64,000 nt of DNA from Chitinophaga oryziterrae (lineage in GTDB: Bacteria > Bacteroidota > Bacteroidia > Chitinophagales > Chitinophagaceae): the NCBI RefSeq assembly GCF_009758125.1, contig NZ_WRXO01000001.1:1612001-1676000 (forward strand), written 5' to 3'. The notes under the pieces were generated by a model. It saw only the letters and a program-made list of their open reading frames with translations, ran no database searches and was not told the DNA's origin. This document shows, one piece after another, positions 49,927 through 58,334 of the stretch (the first letter of the stretch is position 1; every line of letters begins with the position of its first letter). The position numbers were made by a program, and so were the translations under genes.

Positions 49927-50505
49927 TCAGGGCCTTAAAAAGCCCAAACCGAAAGCAGTTCCCGCGCCCAGCGCAGCCCCCGCTATCACGTCCGAAGGAT
50001 TATGCACCCCCAGATACATGCGGGAATAACCGACAGCACCGGACCACAACACAGACGGTACGATCACATACCACTTGGGATATGCACGAATTAAGGCAGT
50101 CGCAGAACTGACCGCCGCAGACGTATGTCCCGAAGGAAAGGAATAGGAGGAGGGTTGATACACAGCGGTAAGGTGTGCATTCGTAATAAAAGGTCTGGGT
50201 CGTTTCACGATCTTTTTAATAAGGATATTCAGCAACGCAGTCGTCGCCGTACTACTTGCCACATACAGGGCATTCTGACGCATATCAGGGTTATGATCGA
50301 TAATACCGGCAACAAGTAGTCCCGCAGGAATCGCGAGGTTCACATAGTCGTTAGTATTAGAAATAAAGAGCATCGTTCTGGTCTGTCCCGGAGTTCGATG
50401 CGCCTCCAGGTATTCCAATGTATAGTCATCCCATTTTTGAATCTCCGATTGGCCATAGGTTGCGGATGTTACCACCAGCAAAACCATTAAGAATTGAATC
50501 CTCAT
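49927..50505 (-). CDS. PAP2-family membrane phosphatase
   Basis: The 192-residue protein has a signal-like N-terminus (MRIQFLMVLLVVTSATYGQ) and several hydrophobic helices. The three PAP2 motifs are complete: KKIVKRPRP, PSGHTSA and SRMYLGVHNPSD. These enzymes dephosphorylate lipid phosphates such as undecaprenyl diphosphate, phosphatidic acid or phosphatidylglycerol phosphate. The active site would face the periplasm. It is the first protein gene of the backbone side and reads toward the tRNA gene. Confidence 0.92.
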   Translation of the reverse strand: MRIQFLMVLLVVTSATYGQSEIQKWDDYTLEYLEAHRTPGQTRTMLFISNTNDYVNLAIPAGLLVAGIIDHNPDMRQNALYVASSTATTALLNILIKKIVKRPRPFITNAHLTAVYQPSSYSFPSGHTSAAVSSATALIRAYPKWYVIVPSVLWSGAVGYSRMYLGVHNPSDVIAGAALGAGTAFGLGFLRP

Positions 50506-50552
50506 TTCCCCTGAAAGTTTACTAAAGAAGTAAATCTAGGCAATTATTCTAT

Positions 50553-50603
50553 CTTATTCCGGCCAGACAGACGTCATGAAGCACCGCCTGCGCCCGGAAT
50601 AAG
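50553..50603. repeat. 10-bp inverted repeat upstream of the collar genes
   Basis: CTTATTCCGG (50553-50562) and CCGGAATAAG (50594-50603) are perfect complements with a 31-bp loop. It lies in the divergent gap before the first tail-collar gene and may be an operator or an RNA stem. Confidence 0.45.
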
Positions 50604-50767
50604 CCCCAACATCATCCTGGGAATATATTTGTTTAAACTTTTTTTTGCCTTTGCTGTTAACTAATTACCATTTAAAAATCCACGTAACGCAAGCTTATCT
50701 TATGGACTAATACAAGGAACTCATTCCTCATTTATAACCTGATTCTTCACTTCAAAAACATACACTT

Positions 50768-51325
50768 ATGGCAGATGGTTTCATTGGCGAGATCAGAGCA
50801 TTTGGATTTGACTTTACGCCCAGCGGCTGGTTAGCATGTGATGGGAGTACTTATAGCATCTCTAATTTCCAGGCCCTTTTTGCTATCATCGGTATTCAAT
50901 TCGGAGGTAATGGAACTACGAACTTTAAGGTCCCTGATCTCCGCGGAGTCGTATTAACAGGTGTTAATCCTGCCGTTTCCGGTTTTAACGTGCCGGGGGC
51001 CAGTGGCGGCAGTGCAGAAGTAGCGCTGACGGTTAATACGATGCCGGCCCATAATCACAATATTCAGGCTGTTACGCGCTCCAGCCTGCAACAGACAACA
51101 CTTGCTACGGCACAACCGGGAAGTAATGTGTATCTGTCCAATGCCTTTTCTTCGGGCCTCTCCCAGGGTATTGTCGTTTATTCGAATACGGCGAACAATG
51201 GTACAGCACTGAATCCGCAGTCAATATCGGCTGCCGGGGGGAGTATACCACACGCGAATATGTCGCCTTATCTGGCATTAACGTATTCCATTTGTGTGGA
51301 GGGCATATTTCCGCCACGTCAGTAA
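50768..51325 (+). CDS. Tail-collar (Mdp/microcystin-dependent type) protein 1
   Basis: The 185-residue product has the phage tail collar domain: GEIRAFGFDFTPSGWLACDG, FQALFAIIGIQFGGNG, FKVPDLRGVVLTG, a Gly/Ser-rich centre with TMPAHNHNI, and the C-terminal SPYLALTYSICVEGIFP. Such short proteins occur as tandem sets in Bacteroidota outside phages and resemble tail-fibre tips. They are thought to trimerise and to bind surfaces. No other phage gene is nearby. It is the first of three in a row on this strand. Confidence 0.9.
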   Translation: MADGFIGEIRAFGFDFTPSGWLACDGSTYSISNFQALFAIIGIQFGGNGTTNFKVPDLRGVVLTGVNPAVSGFNVPGASGGSAEVALTVNTMPAHNHNIQAVTRSSLQQTTLATAQPGSNVYLSNAFSSGLSQGIVVYSNTANNGTALNPQSISAAGGSIPHANMSPYLALTYSICVEGIFPPRQ

Positions 51326-51362
51326 TATCTGTATTTTCTTAACCTTATCTTATTTATATCTT

Positions 51363-51908
51363 ATGGAGAATTATTTAGGAGAAATCCGTCTCTTTAGTTT
51401 TGGTAATATTCCACGGGGATGGTTAGCATGCAGCGGACAGCTTTTACCTATCAGCCAGAATTCAGCATTGTTTGCATTGCTGGGTATATATTATGGCGGA
51501 GATGGCAGGGTAACTTTTGCCTTGCCTAATTTAAATGGACGGGCTATGCTGGGACAAGGTGTCAGTTCTTACGGAACAAGCTATCCCATTGGTAGTATGG
51601 CAGGTACAGAGAGTGTAACACTGAACATTACCAACATGCCTGTTCATACTCACCTGGTACAGGCGAATATTTCATACGATCTTGGTAGCCCGTCCACGAA
51701 TTTTTTCGCTAATTCCAATACCCCTACCAATGTTGCGATTCACAACAAGGCTACCGTTAATCTGTATGCGCCGGCAGGCAGCCCCCTTGTTCCGCTTGCG
51801 CCTGCTATTACACCCTCCGGTGGCAACATGCCACATGAGAACAGGATGCCATTCCTTGTGATGAACTATTGTATTGCAACTAGCGGCATCTTTCCTTCCA
51901 GGCAGTAA
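51363..51908 (+). CDS. Tail-collar (Mdp-type) protein 2
   Basis: The product is 181 residues from the ATG at 51363 (MENYLGEIRLFSFGNIPRGW); the frame is open to 51294 but this start aligns with its neighbours. It has the collar signature (NSALFALLGIYYGGDG, FALPNLNGRAMLGQG, NMPVHTH, PHENRMPFLVMNYCIATSGIFPSRQ). It is homologous to its two neighbours over the whole length with clear divergence in the centre, so the set is an old tandem duplication. It lies 37 bp after the first copy. Confidence 0.88.
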   Translation: MENYLGEIRLFSFGNIPRGWLACSGQLLPISQNSALFALLGIYYGGDGRVTFALPNLNGRAMLGQGVSSYGTSYPIGSMAGTESVTLNITNMPVHTHLVQANISYDLGSPSTNFFANSNTPTNVAIHNKATVNLYAPAGSPLVPLAPAITPSGGNMPHENRMPFLVMNYCIATSGIFPSRQ

Positions 51909-51941
51909 AATCATTTACACAAAAATGTTTAATTAATTTAT

Positions 51942-52511
51942 ATGGATAATTTCCTTGGAGAAATAAGAATCTTTGCGGGCAATTATGCTCCTGTTGGCTG
52001 GGCGTTTTGTAACGGTGCATTGTTAAGCATCAGCCAGGAATCTGCACTTTTTGCATTAATCGGTACTATTTATGGTGGTGATGGGGTTACCACTTTCGGA
52101 CTACCGGACCTTCGCGTTAGAATACCGCTTAATCAGGGTCAGCTTCCCGGAGGACAAAGTTATGTTATTGGAGAGATCGGGGGAGTACAAAATGTTACAC
52201 TTTTGCAAAGTAATCTGCCCACCCATACGCATTCGCTGATCGCAACCGATACAGCGGCTACCACCGGTGATCCTACCAATAATCTGCTGGCTCAGACAAA
52301 CGGTGATAACAGCACCGTACAACCCCCTTATCCGGATGTAAAACTGTATACTACATTGCCACTGCCATCAGGCCCCAGCAGCCCAAACGTAACACTCGAT
52401 CCTAATGCGTTAAGCATGACGGGAGGAACGCAGCCACATGACAATATGATGCCGTATGTATGTATCAACTACATCATCGCGCTCACCGGTATTTTTCCAT
52501 CTTTCCAGTAG
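51942..52511 (+). CDS. Tail-collar (Mdp-type) protein 3
   Basis: The 189-residue product starts MDNFLGEIRIFAGNYAPVGW and has the collar signature (ESALFALIGTIYGGDG, FGLPDLRVRIPLNQG, NLPTHTH, PHDNMMPYVCINYIIALTGIFPSFQ). It closes the triplet, 33 bp after copy 2, and is followed by a perfect bidirectional terminator shared with the convergent AsnB-like operon. The three proteins may form mixed trimers. Conserved neighbourhood of such triplets with an asparagine-synthetase-like gene would be worth checking. Confidence 0.88.
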   Translation: MDNFLGEIRIFAGNYAPVGWAFCNGALLSISQESALFALIGTIYGGDGVTTFGLPDLRVRIPLNQGQLPGGQSYVIGEIGGVQNVTLLQSNLPTHTHSLIATDTAATTGDPTNNLLAQTNGDNSTVQPPYPDVKLYTTLPLPSGPSSPNVTLDPNALSMTGGTQPHDNMMPYVCINYIIALTGIFPSFQ

Positions 52512-52530
52512 TAAACGATATCTGTATAAT

Positions 52531-52563
52531 AGAAAGGGCCCCGTACAATGCGGGGCCCTTTCT
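52531..52563. terminator. Perfect bidirectional terminator
   Basis: AGAAAGGGCCCCG and CGGGGCCCTTTCT form a perfect 13-bp stem around TACAATG. It lies between the third collar gene (+) and the small peptide ORF (-). Confidence 0.85.
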
Positions 52564-52572
52564 GCAATAGCA

Positions 52573-52656
52573 TTAATCAACCAGTTCAGAACCGAAATCA
52601 GTTCCTCCTCCTCCGTTTCCCGGGGTGATAACATGTACAGATTGTTTGTTTTTCAT
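52573..52656 (-). CDS. 27-residue Gly-rich peptide ORF, candidate lasso-type precursor
   Basis: This ORF starts 5 bp after the stop of the AsnB-like gene on the same strand and ends 9 bp before a strong terminator, so it is cotranscribed. The peptide begins MKNKQSVHVITP, then GNGGGGTDF, and ends GSELVD. If the leader ends at Thr-Pro, as lasso leaders carry a Thr at position -2, the core starts with Gly1 and has Asp8, exactly right for an eight-residue macrolactam ring. It is much shorter than known lasso precursors, and no lasso B1/B2 genes are seen. It is a strong positional candidate but the lasso reading is inference. Confidence 0.5.
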   Translation of the reverse strand: MKNKQSVHVITPGNGGGGTDFGSELVD

Positions 52657-52661
52657 AAAAT

Positions 52662-54527
52662 TTATTTTTGGTGTGATGAAGAATTAGAAAATTTATACCC
52701 TTTTGTATGTAATTCGGAAAGTACAGTACTGGCAATTACTCCTTGGGTGGCACGTATAATATCATGAACGTCCATCCCGGCATAATCACTGACATAGGCA
52801 TCTCTGGATAAATAGTGCTCAAAACCGATAGCATACTTTTCGGACGTTACCACTTCTTTAATAAAACTGCTGTGTTTCGTAGTACGGGACACGTAGTCCG
52901 GTGAATACATCCCTTTATCATACCGCCACAGTATTTCCGGAGGCATCATTCCTTCCATCATATGCCTGAGCAGACTTCTTTTATACCCTCCCCGGACAAA
53001 TAATTGCGGCGGAACATCCATCATGAATTCCAGTACACGCTTATCAAAAAGAGGTACTGCAGATTGCATCCCATATCTTTCATTCCGTTTGGCCAGCATT
53101 GCAGGGAACAGGCCGGTCCTGCCATTCCGGATCTTATTACACATAAAGGAAGTAATATCCTTTACGCTGTTAAAATCAAGGGCCTCTTTATATTTGCTGA
53201 AAAAATTCTCCTGCAGCCAGGTACCTGCTGCGCTTATTGTATCCTTTTTCTTCCTTTTAAGCGCTTTGTATAAAGCAGTATGTACCGTGTACTCTCTTGC
53301 AATGATTTTCCCCAATCCCTTTCCTTCCGTCTGCGAAAAACTTTTCATCAGTTTCCATGCATCAATGATATGGCCTTTACTGATCATACGGTGAATAACA
53401 GGATTCCCTTTCCAGGATATCCAATGATCTCCGCCATATCCCGTATAAAGCATGCCTATCTGCTTATCCCTTGCTGCTTCAAGAATGGCATAGTCCATGT
53501 AATAAAAAACATTCGGGAATGTTTCATCATTTTCAAAGGCTGTTACAATATTATCAAAGGGCCCATATTCCTTTGCAGTTACATAGGTCTGTATCAGGTT
53601 AGGGCAATGTTTACCAATGATATCAATATATTTCTTTTCATCCTCTTCTCCATTGCTATGGTCATCAGGCAATACAGACGAAAAAGCATATAATGGTTTA
53701 TTCATGCGTGCCAGCAACCCTGAAAGGATACATGTAATGGCGGAAGAGTCAAGTCCGCCGCTTAAGGTTATACCTACCGGCTTATCTGTGACCATCCTGT
53801 TCCTCACGGCATCAGATACGAGTTCCCTCAGACAGGCTGTCCATTCTTCATCCTTCCTGAAATTATATTTTCCTCCTGCGGGATACCAGTATTTTTTGAT
53901 GGAGATATTATTGTCTTTTAATACCAGCGTATTTCCACCGCATAAGGCAAATATATCAGCATCATAAGTTGCGGAGGGATCTGACTGGCGGAAATAGTAT
54001 TCCATCAGGCTGATTTCATTAAACTGATAAGGAGCGGGCTTTATAGCGGCCACTCCTTTTTGCTCGCTGCAGAAAATAAAAATATCGGGAGAATCATAAT
54101 AATATAAGGACCTGAAACCAATATGATCGGTTGCGATAAAACATTTTTGTGCCGGGATATCCCATATACAAAAGGCATATTCTCCTTCCAGGTGTTGTAC
54201 ACATTGTTCTCCCCATTTAAGATAAGCATGCCACAACAATACAATATCCGTCAGCTCCTTTGTGGTGCCGGTCTGTTTCAGAATATATTCCCTGTTATCA
54301 ATGCGTATATCTGCTGAAATAACAAGTTCTCCGGTCACCAATGGCATCTTTTGCTGCCGTTCTGCTGCTACCATTGCCAGTTTACAATGCCCGATCACAA
54401 CATGTGCGTCCTGCCATATATTCATCCCGTCGGTAGCCCTGTGTGCTAATGATGTAGTGATACGGTCAATGGTGATCTGCTCTGCCGGCTTCTTCTTTTT
54501 ATGTATGATACCAAAAATGGCGCTCAT
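52662..54527 (-). CDS. Asparagine-synthetase-like enzyme lacking the N-terminal Cys
   Basis: The 621-residue protein (start at 54527; the frame extends to 54551) has an N-terminal Ntn-glutaminase-type domain that begins MSAIFG instead of MCGI, so it lacks the nucleophile Cys for glutamine hydrolysis. The synthetase domain is intact, with the PP-loop SGGLDSSA at 256-263 and GYGGDH. AsnB-like enzymes without glutaminase Cys act as amide-forming cyclases, for example lasso cyclases. A 27-codon Gly-rich ORF follows at 5 bp. The upstream neighbour is a phosphopantetheinyl transferase (80 bp away). It could also be a plain AsnB relative that uses ammonia. Confidence 0.82.
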   Translation of the reverse strand: MSAIFGIIHKKKKPAEQITIDRITTSLAHRATDGMNIWQDAHVVIGHCKLAMVAAERQQKMPLVTGELVISADIRIDNREYILKQTGTTKELTDIVLLWHAYLKWGEQCVQHLEGEYAFCIWDIPAQKCFIATDHIGFRSLYYYDSPDIFIFCSEQKGVAAIKPAPYQFNEISLMEYYFRQSDPSATYDADIFALCGGNTLVLKDNNISIKKYWYPAGGKYNFRKDEEWTACLRELVSDAVRNRMVTDKPVGITLSGGLDSSAITCILSGLLARMNKPLYAFSSVLPDDHSNGEEDEKKYIDIIGKHCPNLIQTYVTAKEYGPFDNIVTAFENDETFPNVFYYMDYAILEAARDKQIGMLYTGYGGDHWISWKGNPVIHRMISKGHIIDAWKLMKSFSQTEGKGLGKIIAREYTVHTALYKALKRKKKDTISAAGTWLQENFFSKYKEALDFNSVKDITSFMCNKIRNGRTGLFPAMLAKRNERYGMQSAVPLFDKRVLEFMMDVPPQLFVRGGYKRSLLRHMMEGMMPPEILWRYDKGMYSPDYVSRTTKHSSFIKEVVTSEKYAIGFEHYLSRDAYVSDYAGMDVHDIIRATQGVIASTVLSELHTKGYKFSNSSSHQK

Positions 54528-54607
54528 GGTATTGGCGTTTAATACAATCATAACAACAGATTGTTTTAAATGTTTAGCGATCGTTACGCAAACAATAATA
54601 TTTCAGA

Positions 54608-55339
54608 TCATAAACGGACTTTCGCCAGCACAGCGGCATCGGGTGTACTATTCTTCGGTAATACGATAGACCAGGCATGATCGCCGGAAAGCCATGACAA
54701 TGCTTTATACTGCCCAAAGTTGGTAAAATGGGCTTCTATCAACCCATCTATATGAATGATATAACTTACCTCATATACCTGTAAAGGAGTCATTAAACCT
54801 GTTCTGAGCGTTTTAGACAACGCTTCTTTCATCGTCCATAAAAGCGCCAGATCAGCACCGGGTAACATAGGTTGTGTAATTGCTTCCTGTAAGGCCGGTA
54901 ACAACCGCCTTTCGCCTTCCGTAATGATCCCGTCAATGGTTTCATGGATCTCAGGAGTGATCATCTCCACATCGATTCCCATAGGATGTGCCTCCGGAAA
55001 TACGACTACCCCGCACCAGTTATCCGTATGCGAAAGACTCACCTGAACATTGGACACACCGGGAATCTCTAAAACAGGCTGCTGGAAAATACCTGCTGTT
55101 ATTTTTATCTTGGCCGGCTCATGACAGAACGCTGCTGCTGCCTGCTTGGCGGTATATCTCCCGTGAAGATAACTATGCTGTCGTTTAGGGGCAGCAAGCG
55201 TATTGAAATATGTATGTTCATCAGGATGAAGGATACTGTCTTTCAATGATAACAGCTCAGTGAATGTTGCACAGGATGTAGCGATGTAAGCAGCAAAGGC
55301 ACCACCTGTTCTGTTTAAAATTAGCGTTTCGATATTCAT
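54608..55339 (-). CDS. 4'-phosphopantetheinyl transferase superfamily protein
   Basis: The 243-residue protein of the Sfp type has the characteristic motifs: HGRYTAKQAAA, SLSHTDNW, GIDVE and WTMKEALSK (the WxxKEAxxK helix). It transfers the phosphopantetheine arm of CoA to carrier proteins. No NRPS or PKS carrier is in the window, so the partner is elsewhere. It precedes the AsnB-like gene on the same strand, 80 bp away, and may be cotranscribed with it. Confidence 0.92.
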   Translation of the reverse strand: MNIETLILNRTGGAFAAYIATSCATFTELLSLKDSILHPDEHTYFNTLAAPKRQHSYLHGRYTAKQAAAAFCHEPAKIKITAGIFQQPVLEIPGVSNVQVSLSHTDNWCGVVVFPEAHPMGIDVEMITPEIHETIDGIITEGERRLLPALQEAITQPMLPGADLALLWTMKEALSKTLRTGLMTPLQVYEVSYIIHIDGLIEAHFTNFGQYKALSWLSGDHAWSIVLPKNSTPDAAVLAKVRL

Positions 55340-55441
55340 ATCTGAAAGATAAAGATTATGATGCAGATGATAGGGGTATCTGAATTTTAACCTTTAAAAG
55401 GATTGAAAAATGTGATATATTAGCCTAAACCCACTGTAAAT

Positions 55442-57205
55442 ATGACCAAAAGACTCATACTGCTTTCATGCATATTCCCGCTGGTTGTCAATGCGCAGAC
55501 ACCGAACAAAGCATGGATCGTGAAATCCAACCAGTACACACAACAGCTGATCGATCTTGATAAGAAATATTCTCCTGAATATGGTTCTTCCCAGGGCCTT
55601 GCTGCTTATGATACGCTTATCACTGTCCCTACGCTCGCCAACTTACTGGCGGAAAGAAAGGACGAGGAAGCCCTGGCAAAAAAATACGCTGCCCTGGTCC
55701 CCACAGAAAAGGACATGGCGGTAAAACAGGACCTCAACATTCTCATCACCCATTTGAAACTGGGCTTCCGCCAACAGGACTTCAGTCAGCAAAGGCAGGT
55801 GCCTTTCCTGAACGCGGCTTCATTCGTTTACGGCGGACTGGAATCATTACTGGATGATCAGACTCCCGTGGCAAGAAGGCCGGCAGCAGTCGCACGTATC
55901 AGGAAATATGCGGGTCTGGATGGTAAATTAAAACCCCTTACCACTATCTATAAAGAACGTGTAGAACTACAGATGAAGAAGGGGGCAAACATGGTATACC
56001 CTTCCAAACAGCAAATGGAAGTGGATTTATCGAGGAACGCGAGTATCATCGATGGGATAGCCGACTTATGCAGGAAATACCAGCTAACAGGCTGGGAAGA
56101 GCCTTACGCGGTACTTAAAAAGCAACTGGAAGACTACGACCAGTGGACAAAAGAAAACGTGCTTGTCAAAGCAAGGGCGGATTTCAGGCTCGTACCTGAA
56201 GAATACGCCCTGCAACTGGAGCAATATGGTGTCGACATCCCGTCTGCACAGTTGGCCCTGATGGCACACAAAGCCTTCACAGACGTACAGAACCAGATGA
56301 AGCCGATCGCTGAGAAGATAGCCAGACAACATAACTGGAAGTTTTCAGATTACCGCTCGGTAATAAAAGAACTGAAGAAAGACCAGGTCCACGGCGACTC
56401 TATCATCCCTCTTTACGAACAACACTTAAAAGATATAGAAGGGATCATCCGCGATCATCAGCTGGTGACCTTGCCCGATCGTCCTGCTATCATACGCCTG
56501 GCTACCGCTGCTGAAACAGCACGTACTCCGGCTCCGCATATGGTACCGCCACCATTCCTGAATAACACCGGCCAGAGAGGGGTATTCGTACTGCCATTGA
56601 ACATGCCTCCGCCTCCCGGAGAAAAAATGGCGAACAAATACGACGACTTCACCTTCGATGCTGCTTCCTGGACTATCATCGCGCACGAAGCGCGTCCGGG
56701 TCATGAATTGCAATTCGATAAGATGGTAGAGGAAGGCGTTTCCCAGGCACGCTCTTTATATGCTTTCAATTCAACGAACGCAGAAGGATGGGGCTTATAC
56801 TCCGAATACATCACGCGTCCCTACATGCCGCTGGAAGGACAACTGGTATCCCTGGATTACCTGCTGTTAAGAGCTGCACGTGCCTTCCTGGACCCGGAAT
56901 TACAGGCAGGTAAGATCACACAGAAAGACGTCATAAAAGTATTAACGGAAGATGTGGTACAATCACAGGCGATGGCCCAGCAGGAAATGGAACGCTACAG
57001 CATCCAGGCACCCGGACAGGCAAACAGCTACTTCTATGGCTTCACAAAAATGATCGATTTGAGGAAAGATACAGAACAGGCGCTGGGAAAGAAATTCAAT
57101 GCATTACGTTTCCACGACTTTATCCTCTCTCAGGGTTTACTCCCGCCCGTATTGATCAGAGATGCGGTGATGAAGGATTTTGTCCCCCAGGAAAAGAAAC
57201 TATAA
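55442..57205 (+). CDS. DUF885 family secreted metallopeptidase-like protein
   Basis: The 587-residue protein has a signal peptide (about 1-18, VVNAQ) and the DUF885 domain. The conserved zinc-type motif is IIAHEARPGHELQ (HExxPGH), followed by NAEGWGLYSEY and the C-terminal QAPGQANSYFYGF and LRFHDFIL. DUF885 proteins are related to M32-type or thermolysin-like folds and are mostly unstudied peptidases. It is a monocistronic gene divergent from the phosphopantetheinyl transferase and closed by a terminator shared with the DUF1348 gene. Confidence 0.9.
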   Translation: MTKRLILLSCIFPLVVNAQTPNKAWIVKSNQYTQQLIDLDKKYSPEYGSSQGLAAYDTLITVPTLANLLAERKDEEALAKKYAALVPTEKDMAVKQDLNILITHLKLGFRQQDFSQQRQVPFLNAASFVYGGLESLLDDQTPVARRPAAVARIRKYAGLDGKLKPLTTIYKERVELQMKKGANMVYPSKQQMEVDLSRNASIIDGIADLCRKYQLTGWEEPYAVLKKQLEDYDQWTKENVLVKARADFRLVPEEYALQLEQYGVDIPSAQLALMAHKAFTDVQNQMKPIAEKIARQHNWKFSDYRSVIKELKKDQVHGDSIIPLYEQHLKDIEGIIRDHQLVTLPDRPAIIRLATAAETARTPAPHMVPPPFLNNTGQRGVFVLPLNMPPPPGEKMANKYDDFTFDAASWTIIAHEARPGHELQFDKMVEEGVSQARSLYAFNSTNAEGWGLYSEYITRPYMPLEGQLVSLDYLLLRAARAFLDPELQAGKITQKDVIKVLTEDVVQSQAMAQQEMERYSIQAPGQANSYFYGFTKMIDLRKDTEQALGKKFNALRFHDFILSQGLLPPVLIRDAVMKDFVPQEKKL

Positions 57206-57208
57206 GAC

Positions 57209-57236
57209 AAAAGCCCCTGCAACAACAGGGGCTTTT
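57209..57236. terminator. Bidirectional terminator
   Basis: AAAAGCCCCTG and CAGGGGCTTTTT form an 11-bp stem around a 6-nt loop between the convergent DUF885 and DUF1348 genes. Confidence 0.85.
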
Positions 57237-57242
57237 TCAATA

Positions 57243-57653
57243 TTATAAACGGCGGTCTTCTTCTTTAATCGCCAGATCATTAATACTCGCATACCTTTTT
57301 CGCATCAGCCCATTCTCATCAAACTCCCAGTTTTCATTACCATAAGCACGGAACCATTGCCCTTCCTTATTATGATACTCATATTCAAATCTCACCGCAA
57401 TACGGTTGTCCATAAATGCCCACAGCTCTTTCTTTAGTTTATAGTCCAGTTCCTTCTGCCATTTACCTGTTAAGAATTTGACTACTTCTTCCCGCCCATT
57501 CACAAACTCCGATCTGTTACGCCATTCCGTATCGATGGTATAAGCCAGCGAAACACGTTCGGGGTCCTGGCTATTCCAGGCATCTTCGGCCAGCTGAACC
57601 TTCTTGATCGCAGTTTCAAGCGTGAACGGCGGTAACGGCAATTTTTGTTCCAT
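57243..57653 (-). CDS. DUF1348 family protein (NTF2-like fold)
   Basis: The product is 136 residues from the ATG at 57653 ([20 protein letters not shown]). It matches DUF1348: [72 protein letters not shown] and [10 protein letters not shown]. The fold is that of SnoaL/NTF2 proteins with a hydrophobic pocket. Function is unknown. The longer frame to 57704 is less likely because this ATG aligns with the family N-terminus. Confidence 0.9.
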   Translation of the reverse strand: MEQKLPLPPFTLETAIKKVQLAEDAWNSQDPERVSLAYTIDTEWRNRSEFVNGREEVVKFLTGKWQKELDYKLKKELWAFMDNRIAVRFEYEYHNKEGQWFRAYGNENWEFDENGLMRKRYASINDLAIKEEDRRL

Positions 57654-57803
57654 GTTAATTATTTTTGCAAAGGTACAACTGATGTATATTGTTGAATGGT
57701 ACAATTTACCGGTTGTATAGAATTAATCCGGTATTAATACATTAAAAAGCAATGCTGTACATTAATCTTCAGATATAAGCTTGAAATCGCGCCGGGTAAG
57801 GAG

Positions 57804-58139
57804 ATGCCTGAACTATGTGTAATAGACTATTTGATGAGGGTGGTTCAGAGAAAATTGTTAACGGGGGAATGCCGTTATTTTGATGCATTATGGTCCAAAT
57901 ATGATACCGTGTTGAACTTGTACAACAATGAAGAAAATAAAAAAGCTAAAAAATCATTTTGCCCCCGCGCCAGTACTGGCAACACCCATCATGGGATGAG
58001 ATATGTAGACTCAAAACTCTTTAGCATTCCAAAGATGCGTAAAATTATCATTATTTCAGCTACCTGCCCGGTAATACTTTTAAGAACAAGCGTTTATTTG
58101 GGGTTATATTTTAATCATGAAATTATTGATTTTCAATAA
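57804..58139 (+). CDS. Doubtful small ORF
   Basis: This 111-codon ORF has no recognised family. It has one hydrophobic stretch near the C-terminus (IIIISATCPVILLRTSVYLGLYF) and an unremarkable N-terminus. Upstream sequence shows no clear promoter. Composition is AT-rich compared with neighbouring genes. It may be a chance ORF or a transferred fragment. Confidence 0.2.
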   Translation: MPELCVIDYLMRVVQRKLLTGECRYFDALWSKYDTVLNLYNNEENKKAKKSFCPRASTGNTHHGMRYVDSKLFSIPKMRKIIIISATCPVILLRTSVYLGLYFNHEIIDFQ

Positions 58140-58163
58140 ATTTACAAACAGATTCGAACATTG

Positions 58164-58331
58164 TCACTCATAGTTCGCAAGCTTTAAAGCCTTCACTAAA
58201 TCTTTTTTCTCCGCAATATTATAAAAGTCAGTTTGAGTCCGGTTTGTCCAATCAATAAGAAAATACCAAACCGATTTATCTTTGTTATGAAATGGGAAAT
58301 CCTCCAGGTACGTTACAAACGGTATAAATGA
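58164..58331 (-). pseudogene. C-terminal remnant of an unknown gene
   Basis: A frame of 55 sense codons closed by TGA encodes a protein-like sequence (PFVTYLEDFPFHNKDKSVWY ... FYNIAEKKDLVKALKLANYE). It begins right after a stop and has no start codon. It abuts the stop of the DUF1016 gene, so it may be a truncated downstream neighbour of an imported nuclease gene. Confidence 0.4.
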
Positions 58332-58334
58332 CTA

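Noticed and set aside
50768..52511. Prophage or contractile injection system
   Set aside because: Only collar proteins are present, with no sheath, tube, baseplate, capsid or terminase genes nearby.
53004..53967. Plus-strand ORFs of up to 137 codons
   Set aside because: They are antisense to the AsnB-like gene, which has intact family motifs.
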